Part shown: positions 49,768 to 58,792 of the stretch, one piece after another | How the letters are laid out: every line of letters begins with the position of its first letter | Numbering within the stretch: position 1 is the stretch's first letter | Assembly (NCBI RefSeq): GCF_039543565.1 | Contig: NZ_BAABJZ010000024.1 | Location: 78,212 to 142,211 of the forward strand | DNA: 64,000 bases | Reading direction: 5' to 3' | Source of the DNA: Ferrimonas pelagia | Lineage (GTDB): Bacteria > Pseudomonadota > Gammaproteobacteria > Enterobacterales > Shewanellaceae | Program-made: the position numbers and the translations under genes | The notes under the pieces: model-generated | The model's database searches: none | What the model saw: only the letters and a program-made list of their open reading frames with translations | What the model was told of the DNA's origin: nothing

Positions 49768-51147
49768 ATGATGGGCAGGCAGGGTAAATGGGCAGTCGTA
49801 TTGGCGAGCCTGATGGCGTTCAGTAGTGCGGCTCAGGCACAGATCACCAAAGCAAACAGTGAAGAGTTTTCTCGGTTTAAGCGGCAATATGAAAGCTGGC
49901 ATCAAACCAGCGAAAGCAGTGAGGTGGTCGATGCGCTGGAAGGCGATCCGAATTTGGTGATCCTCTGGGCAGGCTACGGCTTTGCTAAGGACTACAACAA
50001 GGCGCGCGGTCACCACTACACCATTACTGATCTGCGCAACACTCTGCGTACCGGTGCTCCGAAAGGGCCGGATGATGGCCCGATGCCGATGGCGTGTTGG
50101 TCCTGTAAATCCCCAGACGTGCCGCGTTATATCGAAGCCAATGGGGAGGCGGCTTACTTTGATGGCAAATGGGCGCGCGGCGGGCCGGAGATCACCAATG
50201 AGATCGGCTGTGGCAATTGCCACGATAACAACACGCGCTTGCGCATTTCCGTGCCATTTGCCGAGCGGGCGATGGACAGCATCGGCTGGAAATGGGAAGA
50301 CGCCACCAAGTCGCAGAAGCAATCTATGGTGTGCGGTCAGTGTCACGTCGAGTACTACTTCACCCCCGGTGATGTGTTCGTGAAGTTCCCATGGGATAAC
50401 GGCACCCAAACCGAAGATATGGAAGCGTATTACGATGCGATCCAGTTTGCGGATTGGACCCATGCGGTGTCGAAGGCGAAGATGCTCAAGGCGCAACACC
50501 CAGGCTTTGAAACCACGCTGACCGGCCCTCACGGCCGCAATGATGTGTCCTGTACCGACTGTCATATGCCGCGGGTCACCAATGAAGAGGGTAAGAAATT
50601 CACCGATCACAACGTCGGTAATCCTTTCGACCGGTTCGAGTTCACCTGTGCGCGTTGCCACGATCAGGGCAAAGATGAGCTGGAATCCGTGGTGGCCAAC
50701 TACAAAGAGATGGTGAACGAGGCCAAACTCAAAGCCGAGAAGCAATTGGTGCATGCCCACTTTGAAGCGAAAGCCGCTTGGGATGCGGGTGCGACCGAAG
50801 CGCAGATGGCTGACGCTTTATTGGCTATCCGTCACGCTCAATGGCGCTGGGATATGGCCATTGCGTCCCACGGGATCCACGCGCACAACCCAGCTGAAGC
50901 CTTACGTTTGTTGGCCTCCTCCCTGGAGCGTAGCGCCGATGCCCGCGCCAGTCTGGCCCGTGTGTTGGCAACCAACGGGATGACCGATGTGGTGGCCATT
51001 CCGGATATCTCCACCAAGGCCGCCGCACAAGCTGCGCTGGGGATGGACATGAAAGGCATGGAAGCCGACAAGGCCTCTTTCTTGGAAGGTCCGGCGTCCA
51101 AGTGGGATGCGGAGTACGACAAGAAGTACGGCGGGGATAAGCAATAA
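49768..51147 (+). CDS. nrfA: Ammonia-forming cytochrome c nitrite reductase NrfA
   Basis: A 459-residue periplasmic pentaheme enzyme that reduces nitrite to ammonium with six electrons. The signal peptide is cleaved near AQA-QI. The catalytic heme is bound by CWSCK (Cys110-Lys114), and the four c-type hemes by CGNCH, CGQCH, CTDCH and CARCH. The active-site Tyr is in VEYYF. CXXCK hemes normally need a dedicated lyase (NrfEFG-type in E. coli); none is in this window. Regulated probably by FNR and NarP. Monocistronic with a terminator. Confidence 0.97.
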   Translation: MMGRQGKWAVVLASLMAFSSAAQAQITKANSEEFSRFKRQYESWHQTSESSEVVDALEGDPNLVILWAGYGFAKDYNKARGHHYTITDLRNTLRTGAPKGPDDGPMPMACWSCKSPDVPRYIEANGEAAYFDGKWARGGPEITNEIGCGNCHDNNTRLRISVPFAERAMDSIGWKWEDATKSQKQSMVCGQCHVEYYFTPGDVFVKFPWDNGTQTEDMEAYYDAIQFADWTHAVSKAKMLKAQHPGFETTLTGPHGRNDVSCTDCHMPRVTNEEGKKFTDHNVGNPFDRFEFTCARCHDQGKDELESVVANYKEMVNEAKLKAEKQLVHAHFEAKAAWDAGATEAQMADALLAIRHAQWRWDMAIASHGIHAHNPAEALRLLASSLERSADARASLARVLATNGMTDVVAIPDISTKAAAQAALGMDMKGMEADKASFLEGPASKWDAEYDKKYGGDKQ

Positions 51148-51190
51148 CGGCACCACACGATCGCTGACAGCGATAACGAAGAGTTGGATC

Positions 51191-51220
51191 AAAGGGGAGA
51201 GCGAAAGCTCTCCCCTTTTC
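51191..51220 (+). terminator. Rho-independent terminator after nrfA
   Basis: A perfect 12-bp stem (51191-51202 with 51207-51218) with a GAAA tetraloop, followed by T residues. Confidence 0.85.
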
Positions 51221-51363
51221 TGTGGAGTGTCGTTGGGCTGGCAGCGCCGCCCGTGGAGTCATGTTTGGGAGTTATGTGTGGGAGCTGTGACTGGCAAGCC
51301 CGGGGTCATGATGCACGCGTTAAGGCATGGCAGGTGTCCCGATCGCTGTCACCCGAGCGCACT

Positions 51364-51380
51364 CGCACCGTTCTGGTGCA
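51364..51380 (+). promoter_or_regulatory. NtrC-type binding site upstream of glnK
   Basis: CGCACC-N5-GGTGCA matches the NtrC consensus TGCACC-N5-GGTGCA with one difference. It lies about 170 bp upstream of glnK, a normal enhancer distance from the sigma-54-like element at 51473-51489. Confidence 0.7.
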
Positions 51381-51472
51381 TCCTGCTGAGCAACTGACTC
51401 AATTGTGTGCAATGGCTGACAGGTCTCGTCAGTCACTGGTTGTAATATGTTGAAAAATATAGGCTTTAAATG

Positions 51473-51489
51473 TTGGCACGACAGTTGAT
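51473..51489 (+). promoter_or_regulatory. Sigma-54-like promoter of glnK-amtB
   Basis: TTGGCACG, then ACAG, then TTGAT follows the -24/-12 layout. The -24 GG is perfect, but the -12 invariant GC is GA here. Together with the NtrC site upstream it predicts induction under nitrogen limitation. Confidence 0.55.
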
Positions 51490-51536
51490 ATAGCTATGGC
51501 ACGAACAAGCGCAGCGTTTTAATTAGGAGAATTGGG

Positions 51537-51875
51537 ATGAAACTGGTCAGCGCGATAATTAAGCCTTTTAAGTTGGATGACGTTCGGGAAGCCGTCGCCG
51601 AGCTGGGCGTGGATGGGTTAACCGTCACCGAGGTTAAGGGATTCGGTCGTCAAAAGGGGCACACCGAACTGTATCGCGGTGCCGAGTATCAGGTCGATTT
51701 TCTGCCGAAAGTGAAGTTGGAGATCGCAACGCAAACGGAAAACGTGGAGCGGCTGATCGAGGTGATCGTCCAGGCGGCGGGCACCGGCAAGATCGGCGAC
51801 GGTAAGATCTTCGTGACCGATCTGGACCGAGTGGTTCGGATCCGTACCGGTGAAATGGACGCAGAAGCGATTTAA
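51537..51875 (+). CDS. glnK: PII nitrogen regulatory protein GlnK
   Basis: A 112-residue PII protein. The uridylylation site Tyr51 lies in the T-loop YRGAEYQV, and 'GTGKIGDGKIFV' is the ATP-binding B-loop. It signals nitrogen and 2-oxoglutarate status and plugs AmtB when nitrogen is plentiful. The adjacency to amtB (12 bp downstream) distinguishes it as glnK rather than glnB. Confidence 0.95.
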   Translation: MKLVSAIIKPFKLDDVREAVAELGVDGLTVTEVKGFGRQKGHTELYRGAEYQVDFLPKVKLEIATQTENVERLIEVIVQAAGTGKIGDGKIFVTDLDRVVRIRTGEMDAEAI

Positions 51876-51887
51876 GGGAGCAGTATG

Positions 51888-53141
51888 ATGGAAGAATTAG
51901 CGAGCTTGGGTGCGACGGTCACCGAACTGCGTTTTGCACTGGATACATTTTACTTTTTGATCTCCGGGGCCTTGGTGATGTGGATGGCCGCAGGGTTTGC
52001 CATGTTGGAGGCCGGCTTGGTTCGGTCCAAAAACACCACGGAGATCTTGACCAAAAACATGTGTTTGTATGCGATTGCCTGCGCCATGTACCTGCTAGTG
52101 GGTTACCACATCATGTACGTGGATAACGTCGAAGGCGGATGGCTGCCGAGCTTCGGGGGCTTGATAGGCACCCAGGCGGCGGATGCCGATCATGCCTTGG
52201 AATCGGATTTCTTCTTCCAAGTGGTGTTTGTGGCAACGGCGATGTCGATTGTCTCCGGCGCCGTCGCGGAACGCATGAAGCTTTGGGCATTCCTGGCCTT
52301 TGCTGTAGTACTGACCGGCTTTATCTATCCGGTTGAGGGATATTGGACCTGGGGGGGTGGCTTTGTCTCTGAAACACTTGGATTTGTGGACTTTGCCGGC
52401 TCAGGCATTGTGCACATGGCCGGGGCAGCTGCAGCGATCGCCGGGGTGCTTCTTCTTGGAGCGCGTAAAGGAAAATACAACAAAGATGGCAGCGTGAATC
52501 CTATCCCGGGTTCCAATATGCCACTGGCGACCTTGGGCACCTTTATCCTGTGGTTGGGTTGGTTTGGCTTTAACGGGGGCTCGCAGTTGCTGGTGTCCGA
52601 TGCGGAGAATGCGTCTGCGGTGGCGAAGATCTTCGTCAACACCAACTCGGCAGCGGCCTTCGGTGCCATCGCGGCATTGGTCGTGTGTAAGGTGACTTGG
52701 GGTAAGGCGGACTTGACCATGATCTTGAACGGCGCCCTAGCGGGATTGGTGGCCATCACCGCGGATCCGCTGTCACCCTCCTTGGTGCTGGCTGCGGTGA
52801 TCGGTGCGGCCTCCGGTAGCCTGGTGGTGTTCTCCATTGTGGCGATGGATAAGATCAAGCTGGACGATCCGGTCGGGGCCATCTCGGTACACGGTGTGTG
52901 TGGTTTCTTGGGGCTGATGTTGGTGCCGGTGTCCAACCCAGATGCGACCTTGATTGGTCAATTGTCCGGTGCGGTGGTGATCTTCGCTTGGGTCTTCGGT
53001 GCAAGCCTGGTGACCTGGATGGCACTGAAGGCACTGATGGGCATTCGGGTAACGGAAGAGGAAGAGTATCAGGGCATGGATGCGTCAGATTGTGGTATCG
53101 ATGCCTATCCTGAGTTCATCACAGTAAAAACTGGCAGCTAA
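51888..53141 (+). CDS. amtB: Ammonium transporter AmtB
   Basis: A 417-residue, eleven-helix ammonium channel. The twin-His pore is represented by 'GSGIVHMAGAAAAIAG' and 'ISVHGVCGFLGL'; 'WAFLAFAVVLTGFIYPVEGYW' and 'LGWFGFNGGS' are Amt signatures. The acidic N-terminus suggests no cleaved signal. ATG 51888 has GGGAG at 7 nt; ATG 51885 is an equally possible start. Operon with glnK; terminator downstream. Confidence 0.96.
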   Translation: MEELASLGATVTELRFALDTFYFLISGALVMWMAAGFAMLEAGLVRSKNTTEILTKNMCLYAIACAMYLLVGYHIMYVDNVEGGWLPSFGGLIGTQAADADHALESDFFFQVVFVATAMSIVSGAVAERMKLWAFLAFAVVLTGFIYPVEGYWTWGGGFVSETLGFVDFAGSGIVHMAGAAAAIAGVLLLGARKGKYNKDGSVNPIPGSNMPLATLGTFILWLGWFGFNGGSQLLVSDAENASAVAKIFVNTNSAAAFGAIAALVVCKVTWGKADLTMILNGALAGLVAITADPLSPSLVLAAVIGAASGSLVVFSIVAMDKIKLDDPVGAISVHGVCGFLGLMLVPVSNPDATLIGQLSGAVVIFAWVFGASLVTWMALKALMGIRVTEEEEYQGMDASDCGIDAYPEFITVKTGS

Positions 53142-53163
53142 AGCCGCCAAACTTGTTCGCCTG

Positions 53164-53188
53164 AGCCCCCTTTTGGGGGCTTTTTTTG
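53164..53188 (+). terminator. Rho-independent terminator after amtB
   Basis: A 7-bp stem (53164-53170 with 53175-53181), a TTTT loop and a long T run. Confidence 0.88.
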
Positions 53189-53217
53189 ATCTAGCTCCGT
53201 TGCTACACGACAGGGAG

Positions 53218-53257
53218 TTGAGTACCCTTGTCGTTAAAAGGAATTATTCTCATTATC
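53218..53257 (+). promoter_or_regulatory. Fur-like box overlapping a promoter of the iron ABC transporter
   Basis: TTGAGT (53218-53223), an 18-bp spacer and AATTAT (53242-53247) form a sigma-70 promoter. The 19-bp stretch at 53239-53257 matches the Fur consensus at 13 positions and ends in a perfect TCATTATC. Fur binding would repress the importer when iron is sufficient. Confidence 0.6.
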
Positions 53258-53275
53258 GATCCCGTGGGGGCTTGT

Positions 53276-54274
53276 ATGCTTCGCTCTGTTCTTGCTGCTG
53301 TACTCATTTTATTCAGCGCCGTATCCGTGGCCCAAACCGTCACGGTTTACTCCTATCGCCAGCCGTTTTTGGTTGAGCCTATGCTGGAAATGTTCACCGA
53401 AGAGACGGGGATCAAAACCCAGGTGGTGTTCGCTCAAACAGGCTTAGAGGAGCGTCTGCGCCGGGAAGGGCGCTTGTCGCCGGCGGATGTGGTGCTGACC
53501 ACAGATATCTCTCGTCTGGCAACCTTGGTGGATATGGGGCTGACCCAGCCCGTGCAGAGTGACGTCCTATCGGCGAATATCCCCAGTCAGTACCGAGCCC
53601 CGGATAACCACTGGTTTGCGCTGACCTTGCGCACCCGTAATGTCTACAGCTCTATGGCGCGGATCGGGGCGGCCGAGTTGCGCTATGAAGATCTGGCGAC
53701 GCCGGCCTTTAAGGGCAAGATCTGCATGCGCTCCGGTAAGAATGCTTACAACGTGGCGCTGATCGCCTCGATGATCGCTCACCACGGCGAGGCGAAGACC
53801 AAGCAGTGGCTGGAAGGGGTGAAGGCCAACCTGGCGCGTAAGCCTCAGGGCAATGATCGTGCGCAGATCACCGCGGTGGCTGAGGGGGTGTGTGATTACG
53901 CCATCGGCAACAGCTATTACTACGGTAAAATGTTGGAAGATCCTAAGCAGGCGGGCTGGGCTGAGCAGGTGGTGATCAACTTCCCGAATCAGGCCGATCG
54001 CGGTGCCCACATCAATGTGTCCGGTGCGGTGATGGCCAAGCACGCTAAGAACGCGGCGGGCGGTCAGGCGCTGATCGAGTTCCTGTCCGGGCAGAAGGCC
54101 CAGCAGGTGTACGCCGAGCTTAACGCCGAATACCCGGTTCATCCCGAGGTTGCACCCTCTGAGATGGTGGCGAGTTGGGGCGCCTTTAAGGCGGATGTGC
54201 TGCCGGTTTACCAGTTGTCTGAGCACCATGCACAGGCGATGAAACTGCTTGATGAAGTAAGGTTCGATCTTTGA
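53276..54274 (+). CDS. Iron(III) ABC transporter, periplasmic substrate-binding protein (FbpA-like)
   Basis: A 332-residue solute-binding protein. The signal peptide ends VSVAQ, then 'VTVYSYRQPFLVEPMLEMF', 'DVVLTTDISRL' and 'NSYYYGKML' match FbpA/FutA ferric-iron binders (the Tyr pair binds iron). ATG 53276 was chosen because the signal peptide begins there. Its stop overlaps the TTG start of the permease gene. A Fur-like box is upstream. Confidence 0.88.
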   Translation: MLRSVLAAVLILFSAVSVAQTVTVYSYRQPFLVEPMLEMFTEETGIKTQVVFAQTGLEERLRREGRLSPADVVLTTDISRLATLVDMGLTQPVQSDVLSANIPSQYRAPDNHWFALTLRTRNVYSSMARIGAAELRYEDLATPAFKGKICMRSGKNAYNVALIASMIAHHGEAKTKQWLEGVKANLARKPQGNDRAQITAVAEGVCDYAIGNSYYYGKMLEDPKQAGWAEQVVINFPNQADRGAHINVSGAVMAKHAKNAAGGQALIEFLSGQKAQQVYAELNAEYPVHPEVAPSEMVASWGAFKADVLPVYQLSEHHAQAMKLLDEVRFDL

Positions 54275-55902
54275 TCCAAACGCTGTCCTGGCGTTGGAGT
54301 CTGGGCGGCTTCCTGATGGTTGCCGTCCTGTTGTTGCCGTTATTTGCACTCCTATTTCAATCGTTAGACCCGGATCAGGCGGTCTTCGATCATCTTAAAC
54401 AGACCGTCCTGCTCGATTATGTGGTGAACACGGTCGCGCTGATCGCCTTGGTGGCACTTGGCGCCCTACTTATGGGCCTGCCTGCTGCCTGGTTGGTGGC
54501 GATGTGTCGCTTCCCGGGCCAGCGGATCTATCAGTGGGCGATGCTGTTGCCATTGGCCATGCCGGCCTACATCGTGGCGTATGTTTACACCGATATGCTG
54601 GATTATGCCGGTCCAGTGCAGGCGACGTTGCGCGCCGTGATGGGCTGGCAGTCGCCACAAGACTACTATTTCCCTGCGGTTCGCTCACTGGGCGGGGCTG
54701 CGCTGATGCTGGCGTTGGTGCTGTTTCCTTATGTATTTATGTTGGCCCGCACGGCGTTTTTGGAGCAGGCCAGCAACCTGATCCAAGCCAGCCGCACCAT
54801 GGGCTGCACACCAGTGCAGAGCTTTTTCCGTTTGAGTCTGCCGCTGGCACGCCCCGCCATCGCGGTGGGCCTGTCACTGGTGGCGATGGAGACCTTGGCG
54901 GATTTTGCCACGGTCAGTTATTTTGCGGTCAATACGCTGACCACGGCGGTGTATGACACTTGGCTGGGCTTTGGCAGCATGGCCAGTGCGGCGCGGTTGT
55001 CGACCTTGATGTTATTGGTGATCGCGGTGCTGATGTTCGCCGAGCGCTTTGCCCGTTCGCGGCAGGAGCGTTTCCAGAAGGCGGAGGGCAAGAGTGAGGA
55101 CTACAGCTATACGCTGACGGGCTGGAAGGCGTGGGCGGCGTCACTGTATTGCGGTGTGTTGCTGTTCTTCTCCTTTTTGTTGCCGGCCTTGGTATTGCTG
55201 GATTATGCCTGGCACTATTTTGATCCGACCGCGCTGCGTTCGTTTGGTCAGTACAGCTTCAATAGCTTGCTGATCTCTTCGCTGGTGGCGGTGATCACCG
55301 TCTTTGTGGCGCTGGGATTGCAATATCTGGCGCGGATCAGTCCGCGTCGCTGGGATCGATTGCCCGGTCAGATCGCTGGCTTCGGCTATGCCTTGCCTGG
55401 GACGGTATTGGCGATCGGGGTGATGATCCCGCTGATCGCGGCGGACTTTGCCATCAATGATCTGTTCGAATGGTTCGGCCAGCCGCTGCCGGGTTTGGTG
55501 CTGTCGGGCTCGATGCTGGCACTGGTGTTTGGCTATACGGTGCGCTTTCTGGCGGTGCCATTGGGCGCCGTGGAGAACAGCTTTAAGCGGATCAGTCCAT
55601 CATTGGATATGGCGGCGGCCACCATGGGGCAAAGCCCGGCCGGGATCCTGCGCTGGATCCATCTGCCGTTGGTGCGCCGCGGTATGCTGGCGGCAGGGCT
55701 GATCGTGTTTATCGAGGCGATGAAGGAGCTGCCTGCGGCGTTGCTGCTCAAGCCGATCGGGTTCGAAACCTTGGCCACCTATGTCTATCAGTTTGTGTCT
55801 GACGAGATGCTGGAGCTTGGGGCTTTGCCGGCTCTGGTGATCGTGGGCGTGGGGCTGATCCCCGTTATCTTTTTGAATCGAAGCCTGGAGCATGCGCACT
55901 GA
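54271..55902 (+). CDS. Iron(III) ABC transporter, permease (FbpB-like)
   Basis: A 543-residue membrane protein with about twelve segments, being two fused permease domains. Each half has an EAA-type loop ('ASRTMGCTPVQSFFRLSLPL' and 'AAATMGQSPAGILRWIHLPL'). This fused layout is typical of FbpB. The likely start is TTG 54271 (AAGG upstream), overlapping the substrate-binding stop. The next in-frame ATG (54316) would cut into the first membrane segment. Confidence 0.9.
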   Translation: MIQTLSWRWSLGGFLMVAVLLLPLFALLFQSLDPDQAVFDHLKQTVLLDYVVNTVALIALVALGALLMGLPAAWLVAMCRFPGQRIYQWAMLLPLAMPAYIVAYVYTDMLDYAGPVQATLRAVMGWQSPQDYYFPAVRSLGGAALMLALVLFPYVFMLARTAFLEQASNLIQASRTMGCTPVQSFFRLSLPLARPAIAVGLSLVAMETLADFATVSYFAVNTLTTAVYDTWLGFGSMASAARLSTLMLLVIAVLMFAERFARSRQERFQKAEGKSEDYSYTLTGWKAWAASLYCGVLLFFSFLLPALVLLDYAWHYFDPTALRSFGQYSFNSLLISSLVAVITVFVALGLQYLARISPRRWDRLPGQIAGFGYALPGTVLAIGVMIPLIAADFAINDLFEWFGQPLPGLVLSGSMLALVFGYTVRFLAVPLGAVENSFKRISPSLDMAAATMGQSPAGILRWIHLPLVRRGMLAAGLIVFIEAMKELPAALLLKPIGFETLATYVYQFVSDEMLELGALPALVIVGVGLIPVIFLNRSLEHAH

Positions 55903-55916
55903 CGCAGTAGAGCATC

Positions 55917-56945
55917 ATGTCAAAATTACAGATCCAGGCGTTGGCCTGCGAATACCAAGGCAAGACCATCCTCAATGAGCTGTCGTTGGATCTGGCCGAA
56001 AACGAGATCCTAGCCTTGTTGGGCCCCAGCGGGTGCGGCAAGACCACCTTGCTGCGCGCCATTGCCGGCCTCATGTCGGTCAGTCAGGGCGAGATCGTGC
56101 TGGATGGCGAGCCGCTGTCTTCGCCGCAGCGGGTGCTGCCGACCGAGCAGCGTGGGATCGGGGTGATCTTTCAGGATTACGCCCTGTTTCCCCATTTGAC
56201 GGTGGCGGAGAACATCGGTTTTGGTCTGAAGGCGTGGGATAAGGCCAAGGCGCAGGCTCGGATCGCCGAGATGGTTGCCTTGGTGAAGCTCGATGGCTTA
56301 GCGGATCGCTATATTCATCAGCTCTCCGGTGGTCAGCAGCAACGGGTGGCGATCGCTCGAGCACTGGCGTATCAGCCGCGCTTATTGCTGCTCGATGAGC
56401 CCTTCTCCAACATCGACAGCCAGGTACGGGGCGAGTTGATGGCGGAGATCCGCCAGATCCTGCGCTCACAAGGCGTCAGTGCCATCTTTGTGACCCATTC
56501 TAAAGAGGAGGCGTTTGCCTTCTCGGATCGGCTGGCCCTGTTGCATGAGGGGAAAGTGGTGCAATCGGGGCGGGCAGAGGAGCTGTACTACCGTCCAGCC
56601 AGTCGCTTTGTGGCGGATTTCTTGGGGGGAGGCAATTACCTCGATGCCACAGTGGCCGGCAGCCATGAAGTCAGCACGCCGCTGGGGGTGATCACCAGCG
56701 CTTCGGCATTGCGCCATCGGCCTGAGCATCAGGGGATCCTATTGTTGCGACCACAGCAACTGGCGTTAGAGGCGGATAATAACGGCGATGGTGTGGTGAT
56801 GGAGCGGCGTTTCGCGGGTACCTATTGCGATTATCAGGTCAAGGTGGGTCTGGTGGACTTGGCGGTTCGCTCTGGACATATCGGCTTGGAGCCGGGCCAG
56901 CGGGTGGCGATCGCCGCGCTGCCGCACAGTCTGGTGATGTTCTAA
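55917..56945 (+). CDS. Iron(III) ABC transporter, ATPase (FbpC-like)
   Basis: A 342-residue ABC ATPase with a C-terminal TOBE-type domain. It has Walker A GPSGCGKTT, Q-loop FQDYALFPH, signature LSGGQQQRVAIARAL and Walker B LLLLDEPFSNID. It completes the three-gene importer: binding protein, permease and ATPase are contiguous on one strand. The C-terminal region is consistent with FbpC. Confidence 0.92.
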   Translation: MSKLQIQALACEYQGKTILNELSLDLAENEILALLGPSGCGKTTLLRAIAGLMSVSQGEIVLDGEPLSSPQRVLPTEQRGIGVIFQDYALFPHLTVAENIGFGLKAWDKAKAQARIAEMVALVKLDGLADRYIHQLSGGQQQRVAIARALAYQPRLLLLDEPFSNIDSQVRGELMAEIRQILRSQGVSAIFVTHSKEEAFAFSDRLALLHEGKVVQSGRAEELYYRPASRFVADFLGGGNYLDATVAGSHEVSTPLGVITSASALRHRPEHQGILLLRPQQLALEADNNGDGVVMERRFAGTYCDYQVKVGLVDLAVRSGHIGLEPGQRVAIAALPHSLVMF

Positions 56946-57134
56946 GTGCAGCGATTGACCGTTTGGTGATGCGCTGTTGCCGTTGTGGTGGGCGCTCGCC
57001 ACCGAAATTAATGCGGATCAAGTTTTGATGGGATGACGCTTGCTAGGATAACCCGGCCTCAGCACACTTGGGGCTGGATCAACCTAAGGATGAAGCGCAT
57101 CATGGCGTCTGAGAATCACAATAAGGACACATCT

Positions 57135-58055
57135 ATGCCTAGGGAGCAGGGCGGAATATGTGCAGAAGGCAATCTGCACGGTTTGTATTTGATGTTTAAT
57201 GCCTGCGAGGGGGCTGAGGCCGCCTTGCCTCGCGTATTGGCAGGCCTGGCATCTTGGTTGCAGAGCTCGGCCGATCGCAATGCCGATTGCGCCTTCAATG
57301 GCTTTATCGCGGTGGGGGCCAACTATTGGGACACCCTCTACCCGAAGCAGCGTCCGGCCGAGCTGACGCCGTTCCCGCAATTTGAAGCGGATGATCGGCA
57401 GGCGCCGAGTCAACCAGTGGATCTGTTCGTTCATCTGCGCAGCGATCGTTTGGACGTGAACCACGTCGCGGCCTCAGAGGTCTGTCGTCGCCTGATCGGT
57501 CTGGCTGACTTGGTGGAAGAGGTGCGCAGCTTCCGCTACCTGGACAGTCGGGATCTGACCGGCTTTGTCGATGGCACAGAGAATCCGGTGGGCGTTAACC
57601 GCCGGGCTGTTGCTTTGGTGGGGGAGGAAGACCGGCCGTTTCAAAATGGCAGCTATATCCATACCCAACGCTACGTGCACAACATGGCGTTATGGGATCA
57701 GCAGTCACTGAAGACTCAGGAAGACACCATAGGTCGCACTAAGGTGGAGAACCATGAATACCCCAGTGATGCCAAGGCGCCGTTTGCCCACATTAAGCGG
57801 ACCAACCTGAAGCACGCTGATGGCAGTAGCATGGAGATCCTGCGTCAGAGCATGCCCTACGGCAATATGCAGGAGCAGGGGCTGTTCTTTATCAGTTGTT
57901 GCAATACCCCGGCGCATTTCACCGCTCAGCTTCGCTCTATGGTGATGGGCGAGGGCGGTCACTACGACCACCTGCTCAAGTACACTCAGGCCGTGACGGG
58001 CGCGGCTTACTTTGCGCCCTCCATCGACTTCCTTGAGGGGGCGGCGGGTCTTTAA
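57135..58055 (+). CDS. DyP-type peroxidase (TyrA-like)
   Basis: A 306-residue dye-decolourising heme peroxidase. 'GFVDGTENP' with the catalytic Asp, 'SRDLTGFVDG' and 'RTNLKHADGSSMEILRQSMP' match the DyP family; the N-terminus 'MPREQGGICAEGNLH' closely resembles Shewanella TyrA. It lacks a Tat signal, so it is probably cytoplasmic. ATG 57135 has AAGGA at a good distance; ATG 57102 is possible. It follows the iron importer but in a separate unit. Confidence 0.87.
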   Translation: MPREQGGICAEGNLHGLYLMFNACEGAEAALPRVLAGLASWLQSSADRNADCAFNGFIAVGANYWDTLYPKQRPAELTPFPQFEADDRQAPSQPVDLFVHLRSDRLDVNHVAASEVCRRLIGLADLVEEVRSFRYLDSRDLTGFVDGTENPVGVNRRAVALVGEEDRPFQNGSYIHTQRYVHNMALWDQQSLKTQEDTIGRTKVENHEYPSDAKAPFAHIKRTNLKHADGSSMEILRQSMPYGNMQEQGLFFISCCNTPAHFTAQLRSMVMGEGGHYDHLLKYTQAVTGAAYFAPSIDFLEGAAGL

Positions 58056-58081
58056 TTCGGCGCGCTGTTTGACAGGATGGT

Positions 58082-58107
58082 AAGCCCGGCATCAGCCGGG
58101 CTTTTTT
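58082..58107 (+). terminator. Rho-independent terminator after the DyP peroxidase gene
   Basis: A perfect 9-bp stem (58082-58090 with 58095-58103), a 4-nt loop and T residues on the plus side. It lies between convergent genes. Confidence 0.85.
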
Positions 58108-58121
58108 GATCGCGCCGAGGC

Positions 58122-58592
58122 TCAGTCGACGTAGTTAAACAGCTCTTTGACCATCACCAAGGTGTCGTTGAGGTGGTTGACATCGGATGGGGCGATGAAG
58201 ATGGTGTCGTCGCCGGCGATGGTGCCGAGGATCCCTTCGGCCTTGCCCATCGAATCCAGTAAACGGGCGATCAACTGTGCCGCTCCAGGGCTGGCACGGA
58301 CCACGATCATGGTGCCGTTATGATCCACATCCAACACCAGGTTGCGCAGCTGTGCATTGGCGGTGGGAACACCTAACTCGGCAGGGAGGCAATAGACCAT
58401 CTCTTGTTTGGCGTTGCGGGTCCGCACGGCGCCAAACTTGCTGAGCATGCGGGAGACTTTGGACTGATTAATGTTGGCAAAACCCGCGGATTGCAGGGCG
58501 CTGACGATCTCACCTTGGGAGCCAAAACGTTCCTCTTTTAGCAGAGATTTGAATGCACGTACCAATTCATCTTGCTGGTTACTGTTTCTCAT
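58122..58592 (-). CDS. argR: Arginine repressor ArgR
   Basis: A 156-residue regulator. The N-terminal winged helix-turn-helix is 'GSQGEIVSALQSAGFANINQ' with SKVSRML, and the C-terminal hexamerisation/arginine-binding domain has 'VVRASPGAAQLIARLLD' and 'GILGTIAGDDTIFIAP'. With arginine bound it represses biosynthesis genes and controls catabolism. ATG 58592 gives the family length. It is divergent from mdh, as in E. coli, and its own ARG boxes lie upstream. Confidence 0.95.
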   Translation of the reverse strand: MRNSNQQDELVRAFKSLLKEERFGSQGEIVSALQSAGFANINQSKVSRMLSKFGAVRTRNAKQEMVYCLPAELGVPTANAQLRNLVLDVDHNGTMIVVRASPGAAQLIARLLDSMGKAEGILGTIAGDDTIFIAPSDVNHLNDTLVMVKELFNYVD

Positions 58593-58652
58593 GACACATT
58601 CTGACTGTTCGCTGTGGTTGTTATCTGCAACTGTGCATAAAACCCGCTTAAA

Positions 58653-58691
58653 AATCAACTGTGATTCATATTTTAAGCATAATAATTCAAT
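58653..58691 (-). promoter_or_regulatory. Tandem ARG boxes upstream of argR
   Basis: Two 18-bp boxes, 58653-58670 and 58674-58691, 3 bp apart. The second matches the ARG consensus at 14 of 16 defined positions, the first at 11 with a perfect ATTCA half. Predicts ArgR autoregulation; it may also touch the divergent mdh promoter. Confidence 0.68.
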
Positions 58692-58792
58692 GAAAGGATG
58701 TTTTCGCGTTTGCACAAAAATCCGCCAGAGTTACGGGTTGAGATCATTGCTAATGCGCGTTGCTTTGGGTATCGTGGGCGCGAAAACGGGAG

